NCBI RefSeq assembly: GCF_947179165.1
Contig: NC_077240.1
Location: 53,840,001 to 53,904,000, forward strand
Source of the DNA: Solanum dulcamara
Taxonomy: Eukaryota; Streptophyta; Magnoliopsida; Solanales; Solanaceae
Reading direction: 5' to 3'
DNA length: 64,000 bases
How positions within the stretch are numbered: the first letter of the stretch is position 1; every line of letters starts with the position of its first letter. The notes below the pieces were generated by a model. That model was not told the DNA's origin. It searched no databases and saw only the letters and a program-made list of their open reading frames with translations. Shown here one piece after another: positions 37,419 to 48,379 of the stretch. Made by a program: the position numbers and the translations under genes.

Positions 37419-37601
37419 TTATGTCTTTAACAACACTTCTCCAATAGGAATTCTTTGTTTCCACAACCTCCATATAAAGAATGATACTTTATAAGGAACC
37501 TCTTTCACCCAAATATGTTTGAAATGCTCATGGGTATCTCTTGTTTGTCTAATAAAATTCCAGACAAACTTAACAGAAAATTTTCCAATATTATTCAACA
37601 T
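37419..37601 (-). pseudogene. LINE zinc-binding (zf-RVT) region fragment
   Basis: Contains FSVKFVWNFIRQTR and the IWVKEVPYKVSFFIWRL signature of the region after RT in plant LINEs. Flanked by stops. Confidence 0.75.
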
Positions 37602-37747
37602 CCATCATGTCTATCCCAATCTTTAGAATTTGTTACTATTGCTACATGATTAGAAACATGAGAACAAACCTCTTTATTAAGCAAAGTATTCATTAACTCC
37701 AGTTCCACTCTCTTTGGCTGTATAATTGTCCCACATCCTCTAAATGA

Positions 37748-38053
37748 TGGTTAACATTACTATTCAAAGGCAAGTTATAGTGAATTGCACCCAATTGAGT
37801 CCAACTATCAAACCATATACTAGAATGGCCAATCTTAGGTTCCCACCATATTTGTTGGTCTACCATATCTCTAGCTTCTAGCATTAACTTTCAAGTTAGA
37901 TGGTTAACATCATTGTTCAAAGGCAAGTAATAGTGAAGTGCACCCAATTGAGTCTAGTTATTAAACCATATACTGGAATGACCAATCTTAAGTTCGCACC
38001 ATATTTGTTAGTCCACCATATCTCTAGCTTTTAGCTTTAACTTTCAAGTTTGA
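37748..38053 (-). repeat. In-frame tandem duplication (2 x 153 bp) inside the LINE
   Basis: tggttaacat recurs at 37748 and 37901. The whole units align (gcacccaattgagtc, ccatatac-gaatg-ccaatctta). 153 bp is 51 codons and covers the WEPKIGHSSIWFDSW segment. Confidence 0.85.
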
Positions 38054-38084
38054 GAAGCAACTTTCCATTCTACAATTTGACAAC

Positions 38085-38758
38085 CCAATTTTTTGCAATA
38101 CTTGCTCCATAAAAAAAATAGACCACATAATTTTTGAAGTTCTAAATTCTACTACAATTTAGCGAATAATGCTTTAGAAACATCAAACAATGATCTAGAG
38201 CCTAAACCCCCCTCCTCCTTATGGGAACAAATATCAGTGCAGCCTAATGCTTATTCCTTCCAGTTTCTTTAAAATTTCATAGAAATCTAGCAAAGATTCT
38301 ATGCGACTCATGGATAACATACTTGTGAGGATTCATGGCAAAAAAGAGATAAATAGGAATACTACTAAGCATTGTCTGAATCAAAATAGATTTACCTCCA
38401 AATGAAAGTAGTTTTTCCTTTCAAGATTGTAGTCTATTTTGAACTTTCTTGATTAATTCTTTAAAAAGTACCTTCTGCTTCTTTGCATGACCAATAGGAC
38501 ATCCCAAATAAATAAAAGGAAAAGAACCTCTACTGAAGCCTATGACCCCCTCCACATTAGCAATATGGACAACATTTACCTTATTAAATATGTAAAAAGC
38601 ACTTTTTTTTGTTTATTAGTTTACCAGATTGAGATTCATAATCACCCAAAGTGTCCATGACAAGTTTTAAAGAAATTCTATCTGATGCAAATATGATGAT
38701 TTCATCGGCATAAGCTAAATAATTTATGTTATCACTCTACTTTGACATTCCAAAACTC
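38085..38758 (-). pseudogene. LINE RT C-terminal part with YADE motif
   Basis: The minus strand reads YLAYADEIIIFA, then SGKLINKKKSAF and YLGCPIGHAKKQ, the palm and thumb signatures of plant LINE RT. The catalytic YADD is YADE here. Confidence 0.75.
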
Positions 38759-38914
38759 TTAGGGGTCGTTTGGTTGAAAATAAGTTATCTTAGGATTAAT
38801 TATCCCGAAATTAGCTATCTTGGGATAAGTTATCCCACCATGTATATGGAATGACTTATCCCATCACTATGATATAAATGGTGGATAAGTTATCCCAAAC
38901 TTAACAACTAAACA

Positions 38915-40083
38915 TGTCACGACCCAACCCATCAAGTCGTACGGGCACCTATTCTCATAACTAGACAGGAGAACCCTTATAAAATATCATGCGGATGTTT
39001 AACAATTACCAAAATAACAGCCTGAAAAGTTAAGAATACACCGTAATTGAATTTCAACAATCTAAGATTTATTACAAGAAATATTCTAACACCGCCAAGA
39101 TACTAGTCTAAACAGGTTTAAGAGCATCTAAGAGTATAATTTATAAATGATAACAAGACACAGCTCTCACCATAAGGAAGGAAGAGTAGAAGCTGCTGGA
39201 GACACATTTTCATCTTTGCCTATGAAACATCACTGATCCTGTAATCAAACTATGCTAAATGGCATAGCAAGAATAGTATCAGTACATACAACACGTATTG
39301 ATAGGCATCATCCGTCAATCAGATACCCACCACATGATATAAAAAAATCAAGAAGAAGAAAACATGCTCTTACGAGATTCACTGCCAAACTTTATGCAGA
39401 ACTCTTATCATTCTCATTAACCTCATTAGAGTCTTTCAAGCCTAACTCTCATTCCTTCTAGTTGGTCCGCTGCCAACTTTGATATAGATCAAGGCCTAGC
39501 CCTCCTAATACATAGAGGAGTTTCCACACTATAGGTCACCACTAACTCTGTTTAACCAGTCTACTACCTTTCGCCAGTGCGGCCTTCCTAGAGACAGAAT
39601 CTTTGAATAACCTCCCAATCCTCTTTTTAACTCATACGCCCACATAAGATATTAACAATACCTGACTTTAAGTCATTAATCTCGCTTAACAATGCATTAA
39701 CTGTTTTTCACTTGTTTACCCACGACTTCATACCAACTATGCAGACGCATTTAGCACCCATAACAAAATCCGAAACAGGCATATATAAGAACACATTATC
39801 AATTTACCATTTTAGGAGTAATATATAATTTCACAAGGTAAATCTCAAATACAATAGTCAACATGGCAACACTTTCACCTTCGGTCCTTTCATATCACTT
39901 ATTACACAGGATGTGCATGCTCAATTATATTCAGGTTAGTTTCTCTATCATCACCCATATAGTCAAGATCAATTTACAAATGATAGCCACATAATGGTTC
40001 TCTCATGGAATCCATACCCAAACTATATATGTGTCGGAACGTGACACCCGATCCAATATATGTGCGAGAACATGATACTCGGT

Positions 40084-40120
<37 letters not shown>

Positions 40121-41378
40121 ATATGGCATCCGATCCAATATATATTTCGGAATGTGACACTCGATCCAATATCACAATCACAATCACAACCACAATGACA
40201 ATCACAGTCCACAATGAATAGTTTACATACTTGCATAATCAAGTTATAAGTTCATTGTATGCAACTGTTCACAAATAGTCATTTCATTGGTTTTATTCTA
40301 TCTTTCCCTTCATTAATAATATTTCATCAAATTTTCTTTATTCACGACATCATTTTTAGTAGAGCAAGTTCAATATTATAGATTTCATGGTCTTGGAATT
40401 ATAGATCAATAATAACAACATATCAACCACTCAACCACAACAATTAAATACATAGAAGATGTCATAACATTACTCAATCACTATTGAGAGTCTCTATATG
40501 ATATAGACTAAACCATAACCCATAGCCACAGATAATTAATAGGTTCATGGCATGAGATTTATCAACACTAAGTCATTCACTTTCACCCTTTACTTCATTA
40601 TTCACATTACTTAGATATTTCACATGGAACCGTCAATATGAACTCACACATATAAATATATGGGTATATCCCTATATCGATATGGACCCCCCTTGATTAT
40701 CACAAGCCTTAGGATCTCACTCTAACCTGATAATTTCCTTCACCTTAACTTTGCAAGGACCATCAATCATATCAACAAGCAGTATTAAGGTTAACAATCA
40801 AGAACTAGACTATCATCACTAGATACAAGATAATCATACCCATAGTATATTCCTGCCCTAAACAACAATAATAATACATTCAACCATCTAGACTCCGTGC
40901 TCGAAGGCCTGGGCATGAAATCTCCCGTCAATCTATGATACATTATGTGATGAGAAACAGGTCCAAACTACTCAATCAAGAACCCTAGTCTACCTAGGTG
41001 TCAAGCAGCTGTAGAGAGGCATTATGGCTTCATTCCTAGCTTTCAGACAACGGGATGGTGAAAGTAGGTCTGAATTCCGCCGATTGGAACTTTTCCTGTG
41101 CTGAAATCTCCTTCCTTCTTCTTTCTCAAGCCTAGAGCAACCTTCTGAGTGCTTTTGGTGTAACTCTCACCTCTTTTGGCACTTAGAAAAAAAAGGGTAA
41201 AATAAGAATTTGCGACTTAAGTTCTACCAAGACCATCCCGCTCTGGTGGCTCACATCCCGCTATAGCGGTCCCGCTCTAGTGAAACTATGCCCACTCTGG
41301 TGGGATGATGCAGTCCAGACAACCTAACTTTTTAAGAATTTTCATCTTTCCTTAGTAACGATGGTTCGGGTCGTTACA
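38915..41378 (-). mobile_element. Solo LTR H inside the MITE
   Basis: Ends TGTCACGACCCAACCC and GGTTCGGGTCGTTACA. Perfect 5-bp target duplication aaaca (38910-38914 and 41379-41383). The minus-strand start TGTAACGACCC suggests minus orientation. No interior is present. Confidence 0.88.
40026..40206. repeat. LTR minisatellite plus (TA)n and (CACAAT)n tracts
   Basis: Four degenerate units of tcggaacgtgacacccgatccaa type, the second followed by a pure (TA) run (40086-40117), then cacaatcacaatcacaac at 40173-40206. Confidence 0.8.
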
Positions 41379-41487
41379 AAACAAGACACCAAAATTTTAT
41401 TCCTGAACTATTTTTTAATTCCGAGATTATTTATTTTTATCCCTCACACCAAACAATCCCTTAAAGTCTTGTTGTTAAACAAATTGA

Positions 41488-42165
41488 TCAAGGCCCTAGA
41501 TAATACCTCAGCTCAAGAGTAGGGGATAAAGGATCTCCTTGCTTGACACCTCTAGAAGAATGAAAAAAATCACAAGTTTGACCAATGATAAGGATAGAGT
41601 ACCAATTATTTGCAATCAAACTCCAAATCATATCCACCTCCTTACTATCAAATCCCATTTTCTCTAGAACCTTAATTAAGAAATGCCAATTAACCCTGAC
41701 ATAAGCCTTTGTCATATCTAGTTTGATAACCACATTTGCAGGCTTATTCCTTATTATGATATTTGAAATAATCTCCTGGGACAGTAAGACATTTTCAGAG
41801 ATGTTTCTTCCCTTCAAAGAATCTGACTGATTTTTAGAAATAATGAAAGGAAACAATCTTTTATTCTATCATGCACAATCCTAGAAGTCACCTTATTAAG
41901 AAAATTACTCAAATCTATTGGTCTCATGTCAGAAAAGGATTGTACAATATTTTTTTGTAGAAGAATCAAGTTTGTGTGAGTAATTGACTTTGGAAGGGTA
42001 AAACCATTAAAAAAAGCAGCCACAATATTGAAAATATTATCACCAACAGTATTCCAACACTTCTGATAGAAGAGGCCAGTAAATCCATCATGATAGAAGA
42101 GGCCAATAAATCCTTCAGGGCCACTAGCACTATTACCATTAGGCTCAAAATCAACCTTTTCACCT
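41488..42165 (-). pseudogene. LINE RT N-terminal part
   Basis: Fragments in two frames (41488-41856 and 41814-42165): SDMRPIDLSNFLNKV, then QSDSLKGRNISENVLLSQE, then KLDMTKAYVRVNW and the primer-grip-like GVKQGDPLSPT. DMTKAY holds the first catalytic Asp. The frame is broken at about 41840 (SLFL..SK to FIISKNQ). Confidence 0.82.
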
Positions 42166-42584
42166 CATTATTCTCCTCAGTAATTAAAAAGGAACATGCT
42201 TTTTTAGAGTCAGAGCATCGGTACCTCTTTTTTCAGAAATTTGATCCATGATAAACTTGATAGCTTCCTCAACCACCTGGTCATTGCCTTTAACCCATTG
42301 CCCATCTTCCTTGATCATTCTATTAATAGAAAGCCTCTTTCTCCTCCCATTAACTAGACAATGAAAGAATCTAGTATTTTTATAAGTTGCAAATTTACAA
42401 ATTTATAAATTTTAACTTCTAAAATATTAAACAAATTTTCTTTAATAAAGTCGCTGAAGTATAAAATTTGGAATCAAAGCATGTGAATATAAAACTTTTA
42501 ATTTTATTCTAATAGCAAGAAATTTATTTCTATTAAATATAAATAAATCTCTCATCATACCTAACGGGTAATAACTTTTTTTAT

Positions 42585-42951
42585 AATAAATTTTAGCATA
42601 TTCAAGTCATTTGTAGCAAAAATATGCTTTATTTTATCATCAATTGAATAAAATCAGGACTTATATCTTCTTTTTGTGAATTTTATTTTGAGTCATCGAG
42701 GTTAAAGTTCTTTTCATAAGAGTAATTTGAAGAAAAAGTAGTGGGGACAGAGAAATAACGGAAAAATGGATTAAAGATTTAATTTCATGAAGGCATGAGT
42801 TCCATTAATATAAACCTAAACTATTTGTATAAAAATTAGACAGAGATCAAACCTGATAAGTTTTTGAATACTTAAAATACTAAAATCGGTAAATGTATAG
42901 TTAAATGACTAAAAACGGTAAATGTACAGTTAAATGACTAAATCCAATAAA

Positions 42952-42955
<4 letters not shown>
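42585..42955. repeat. Dispersed repeat R2 (inverted partner of R1)
   Basis: Reverse-complement match to 30140-30580, including agttcttttcataagagtaatttgaagaaaaa and the aatcggtaaatgtatagttaaatgac tandem-like part. It abuts a (TA) run at 42952-42987. Confidence 0.7.
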
Positions 42956-42989
<34 letters not shown>

Positions 42990-43694
42990 AAAGAAAAGTT
43001 GTTTGCAATGTGGTTAAGCCAAGTAAGTGGCAAGTTATGGAAAAGCCACTTGGTAATTTAAGACAAAGTTAATAAATATCGTAATAAAAGTTTTTAATTG
43101 ATAAAATAAAAGTATTTGAATTTAAAAATATTAAACTTTCAAAAAAATAAAGATTTTTGATTAGCTTAAAAGTAAAAATCTATGGTTGAAGAGTTCTAAA
43201 TGAACTCTTACTATTTAATAAGCTTATCATTTTCAGATATTATAAAATAAATTTAAATATATTTAATTTAAATATTAAATTAAAAGATAAAAATATAAAA
43301 ATATAACTAAAAACAACAACAACAATAAAAATAATATAATAATAATATTAAAGTAATATCAATAGTAATATTAGCAGGAGTAATCTCAATAATAATAATA
43401 GTAGTAGTAGTAGAAAGGGGGTGGGGGTTAATCTTATTTTAGAAATAAAAGAAAGAAAGAAAAAAAAGATAAATGAGAAAAAAGAGAAAACGTAGGGGAG
43501 TGGGAAGGAATATTTTATTGATTCCAAATATTTCTCTCAATTTAAATATTTAACTTATAGGAAAAATAATATTGCATTTAATAAATCAAGGATAAGAAAG
43601 AGTAACAAAAAGATCTTCTTTTAAAAAATGGATATTATATTTGAATTCAAATTTAAATGAAATTTGAATTGTAATAGAGTCCTAACCTTTTAGC

Positions 43695-43770
<76 letters not shown>

Positions 43771-43846
43771 AAATATTAAATAAAATTAAGATAATAATGA
43801 TAGTAATGATAGTAATGATAATAATAATAAATAAATAGTTATAGCA

Positions 43847-43883
<37 letters not shown>
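42952..43883. repeat. AT-rich repeat unit 1 with long microsatellites
   Basis: It starts after (TA)n at 42952-42987, then gtttgcaatgtggttaagcc... It contains (AAT)n-like stretches (43310-43410), a (TA) run of about 70 bp (43699-43767) and another (AAT) run (43848-43883). No gene. Confidence 0.8.
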
Positions 43884-43884
<1 letters not shown>

Positions 43885-44439
43885 CTATCTAAATATATAA
43901 TAAAGGAGAGTAGTTTGCAATGTGGTTAAGTCAAGTGGCAGGCTAACGAAAAGCCATTTGGCAATTTTAAGACAAAGTTAATAAATATTGTAATAAAAAA
44001 ATTAATGAAAAGATTAAAAGTATTAGAATTTTAAAATACACTAGATTTTTAAAATATATATAAATCCATAGATAGAAGAGTTCTAAATGAATTTTTACTA
44101 TTTCATAAACTTATCATTTTCAGATATTGTAAATAAATTTAAATACATTTAATTTAAATAATAAATTAAAATATAAAAATATAGAACTATTAATAATAAA
44201 AATAATTAGTAATATAAATAGTAGCACGAGTAATATCAATAATAATAATTTATACATAAATTGTAGTAACAGTAGCTATAATAAAATAAAAAATAACAAA
44301 CAGAAAAAAAAGAAGGAAAAAAAAAGATAAATAAGTAAAAAGAGAAAACATAGTGGGGGGGGGAGGGGGGATATCTTATTTTCATTAACTTAAAAATAGA
44401 AATTCATAGGCGGAAGAGTTCTAAATGAACTATTACTAT
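43884..44439. repeat. AT-rich repeat unit 2, related to unit 1
   Basis: tctatctaaatatataataa is followed by ggagagtagtttgcaatgtg, matching 42995 onward. It shares the block atttttactatttcataaac with units 1, 3 and 4. G-tract at 44355-44372. The left edge TCTATCT after A resembles a Helitron 5' end. Confidence 0.6.
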
Positions 44440-45095
44440 TTCCTAAACTCATCATTTTCAAATATTATAAAAAATTTAATATTAAATAAAATTAAATTAA
44501 AAATACTTATAATAATAATGATAGAAATAATAATAATAATAATAATAATTAGTTATAGTAATAGTAGTAAAAATAATTATTTAAAAAATAGAAAAATAAC
44601 AAACAAACAGAAGAAAGGAAACAAAAAGATAAATGATAAAAGAGAAAAAACGTAGGGTGAGGGGGGGGGGGGGTGAATCTTATTAATTTCAAAATTTATT
44701 TTAATTTAAATATATAAATCTTATAAAAAAATCATTCTATTTATAAAATCAAGATAAGAAAGAGTAACAAAATAATCATCATTTAAGAAAATTGATGAAT
44801 TCAAATTTGAATGTAATTTGAATTCTAATAGAGTTCTACTTCTTAGACTCTCTTATATATACTCATGATAAAAGTGATTTATAATGTTACGCTTACTTTT
44901 CTTTTTTTGTTATTGATCATTAGTTGTATTGGTGAATTTATTTACTGTGTTCTTCATTTTCTATAAACGTTTTTTGATTCAATATTTTCATTGTTTATAT
45001 GCAGCATACTAATTTTTTTTATACTATGTGCAAGCTTCAATCAGAGTAAGTACTATTTTTCATTCTAATTTTGTTCATTTATTTTTTGATAAAAA
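44440..45095. repeat. Tandem duplication copy D1 (no hAT insertion)
   Basis: Near-copy of 45104-46430 minus the hAT. Shared strings include gaaaaataacaaacaaacag, agtaagtactatttttcatt and the poly-G tract before tgaatcttatt. It preserves the uninterrupted hAT target, caatattttcattgttt. Confidence 0.88.
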
Positions 45096-45103
45096 ACTTA
45101 CAA

Positions 45104-46430
45104 TTTCCTAAATTTATCATTTTCAAATATTATAAAATTTAAATATTAAATAAAATAAAATTAAAAAATACTTATAATAATAATGATAGAAATAATAATA
45201 ATAATTAGTTATAGTAATAGTAGTAGTAGTAAAAATAATTATTTAAAAAATAGAAAAATAACAAACAAACAGAAGAAAGGAAACAAAAAGATAAATGATA
45301 AAAGAGAAAAAACGTAGGGTGAGGGGGGGGAGGGTGAATCTTATTAATTTCAAAATTTTCTTTTAATTTAAATATATAAATCTTATAAAAAAATCATTCT
45401 ATTTATAAAATCAAGGATAAGGAAGAGTAACAAAATAATCATCATTTAAGAAAATTGATGAATTCAAATTTGAATGTAATTTGAATTCTAATAGAGTTCT
45501 ACTTCTTAGACTCTCTTATATATACCCATGATAAAGTGATTTATAATGTTAAGCTTACTTCTCTTTTTTTGTTATTGATCATTAGCTTTATTGGTGAATT
45601 TATTTACTGCGTTCTTCATTTTCTATAAACGTTTTTTGATTCAATATTTTCATTAGGGCTGTACAGGGCAAATCGATAAACTGCACCAAACCGACAAACC
45701 GAACCAAATCGGAAAAAAAAACCGACTAGTGGTTTGGTTTGACTTGGTTTGGTGTTTGGAAAAAAAACCCGACCATTATAGGGTTGGTTTGGTTTTAACT
45801 AAAAAAGTCAAACCGAACTCAAACCGAACTCAAACCGACCCGATTATAGATATACTACTTTTAAATTATGTTATACATGAAAATATTTATTAAAATGTAA
45901 TTTATAAATATTTTTTAAAAAATTTTCATATTTTTTTTTTATTTCTTACATTTAGATTTGGACTTGAGAAGTCCATCTAAATAATATACAAAAAAAAACC
46001 ATCTTATAAAGTTATATTATAAAGTTAAAACTTCAAACAGTGTTCTGTCTCCATCTTATATGTTGATATTTTGTACTATAACTCTTTTTAAGAAGCACTG
46101 CTCTGTGCTTTTTATTAGATACTATGAAAAATCCGAGAAACTCGAAAAAACCCGAAAAAACCCAAAAAACACGAGAAAAATTGATATAAAAAAACCCGAC
46201 TTTTATTGGTTTGGTTTGGTTTATAGATTTAATAACCCGACACAAATGGTTTGGTTTGGTTTGTAAAAAATCCGAACCAACCCGGTCCATGTACACCCCT
46301 AATTTTCATTATTTATATGCAGGTGAATAATGATCGTATTACATACTATTTTTTTGATACTATGTGCAAGCTTCAATTAGAGTAAGTACTATTTTTCATT
46401 CTAATTTTGTTCATTTATTTTTTGATAAAA
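45104..46430. repeat. Tandem duplication copy D2 (with hAT insertion)
   Basis: Same sequence as 44440-45095 interrupted by 45654-46309. The short frames inside are AT-rich noise. Confidence 0.88.
45654..46301. mobile_element. Non-autonomous hAT-like element, 648 bp
   Basis: TIRs TAGGGCTGTACA / TGTACACCCCTA (one mismatch). Perfect 8-bp target duplication attttcat (45646-45653 and 46302-46309). The empty site is present in the tandem partner D1. Subterminal ggtttggttt / aaaccgaacc repeats. No transposase. Confidence 0.93.
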
Positions 46431-46827
46431 ATAAATATATTCGAGAGTAGATTTGTGAATGTGAATATATTTATAAATGTGTATATAAACAAATATTATT
46501 ATATCACTTTTTTTAATCTTTCTCTTAAGAATGAAAACGACTTTCTAGAGCAGTACTACATTACAGTCATATTTTAACTCTCTTTTAGGAGGATTATAAA
46601 ATAGATTTTCAAGTATAAATATTCAGTTATTTTATTTCTTTCTTCATTTTACTTGAAAATCTATATTTATTTATATAAAAAAAATTGTTTTGATTATGCG
46701 CATCCTCTGTCTTATACCAACAAGTGATATTTTTGCATTCCTTCTTGAATAGTTTCGTAGAAAGAAATAAAATAAATAAAAATTAAAAGACTATCTAAAA
46801 TAGCTTTAAGAGTATATATGTGAGTAA

Positions 46828-47197
46828 GAGCCCGTTTGGATTGGCTTAAAAAAGTAACTTTTATGTATGAAGTGCTTTTAGAACTTTGAAGTGCTGAAAG
46901 TTATTTTTATAAATAAGCAGTTGAGTGTTTGGATAAAAGTGCTTATGATGTGATTTTTAGGGTTAAAAGAATAAAAAAAAGTAGTTTGGGAATTTAGTTA
47001 AAATACAAGGGATATAAAAGTAATTTCCATGGTCAAAGAAAATGACTTTAAGCACTTTGGAAAAAAAAAGTTAGGAATCTTAACTTTTCATTTTTGACTG
47101 ACTTTAAGAACTTTATGGCTTAAAGTCAGCATTAGGCAAACACGTCCAAAAGCTAAAAAGGGGCTTTAAGTTGGTTAAAGTCAATCCAAACGGGCTC
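46828..47197. mobile_element. PIF/Harbinger-type (Tourist-like) MITE, 370 bp
   Basis: Perfect 16-bp TIRs GAGCCCGTTTGGATTG / CAATCCAAACGGGCTC with TAA duplications (46825-46827 and 47198-47200). Confidence 0.9.
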
Positions 47198-47200
47198 TAA

Positions 47201-48226
47201 GCCACAATGAGGAATGTTACATCACATCCTAAAAGATAAATTTATAATATTGTAACAAAAGAACATAATTAAACATGACGTACACAAGTTACATAATTTT
47301 TTTTTATCAACGAACGCATTTATTATTTTACGTTTTTCTTTAAAATTTATAGTCAAGAAATTTTTTTGCATTATGATTTTTTTTTTAAAATCTTACTACA
47401 AATTTATTAAATTTTCAGAATTTGAATAAAAAATAAAATTTTAAAAGTGAATATGAGATAAAATTATATTCGATCGAGGTGAAAGTGTTTAATTTAAAAT
47501 TTAGACCATAACCACGTCTAACAGATTAGATTATATTGGAGTTTTCTTCTAATATGTATATTTCATTTTATCATTTCTGTTATGCATAACAAAACTTATC
47601 AATTTTAATTTTACATTATATAAAATTTATCTATTATAAAGTGTATGTAGATAAATAGCCAATCAATATATCTATTATATTTTGCAGTAATGTAATATTA
47701 TAATTTTAAATCAATTATCAACCAATAACTCTGTTTTTATTTTGTAATAATACGAATCTATTTCAGGAAAATATATTTTATTTTAAATAAATAATAAGTA
47801 AGGATATAGGTTAAGTAACAAGAATTTAAAAAATTACATAGTAATGTAACGATATTAATTAATTAATAATTCAATAACTATTAAGTCGAAAAAAATCAAG
47901 AAATAAGTAATGACTTATAGTGTAAAAATATTGAGGGAAACGACTTTCTTTTAAATGAGAAAGTGTTTTTTTAATTATAAGGAGCAAAGTCTTAAATTGT
48001 GTATACCACATAGCTAAAATTTTAATAAATAACGACACATTAAAATATAAAAGTCTAAGTAACATAAATATAAACTCAACATTCTATATATTAAGAGAAA
48101 AAAAAGAATGAAAACTCAACTGCTTATGATGTGTAATATAAAAAAAATATTTAAAATTAGACTAGCAAAAAGTAATCAAAATAAACTAGAAAAAAAAAAG
48201 AAGGGAAAAGGGGAAAGTAGATGGGG

Positions 48227-48282
<56 letters not shown>

Positions 48283-48379
48283 CCATAAAATTTAAATTGA
48301 AGAGACGTGAATAATAAAATAAAAATTCTAAGAATTAACAACTTACGAGTAAACAAAATAAATATATCTATTTAATAAT
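47201..48379. other. AT-rich spacer, no gene seen
   Basis: Low-complexity AT-rich DNA with a (TA) run at about 48229-48276 and no credible frame on either strand. It may be the interior of the Helitron-like element whose 3' end is at 54971. Confidence 0.5.

Larger units (their letters stand above)
38762..41460. mobile_element. PIF/Harbinger-type MITE (~230 bp) split by solo LTR H
   Basis: Termini GGGGTCGTTTGGTTG (38762) and CACACCAAACAATCCC (ending 41460) with TTA duplications (38759-38761 and 41461-41463). The 3-bp TTA target is the PIF/Harbinger hallmark. Repeated gataagttatccca motifs lie inside. It is inserted in the LINE RT region. Confidence 0.8.
36449..42385 (-). mobile_element. 5'-truncated LINE (non-LTR retrotransposon), interrupted and decayed
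   Basis: On the minus strand, domain pieces appear in the right order. They are: the pre-RT linker (NTRFFHCLVNGRRKRL, ~42300-42380); RT (KLDMTKAYVRVNW and GVKQGDPLSPT, 41488-41856); RT active-site region LAYADEIIIF (~38690-38730, normally YADD); zinc-knuckle region (VSFFIWRLWKQRIP, 37419-37601); and RNase H-like end (36558-36899). The 5' endonuclease and any ORF1 are absent. The body is split by a MITE plus solo LTR at 38762-41460. Frameshifts and stops separate the pieces, so it is not autonomous. Confidence 0.85.
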
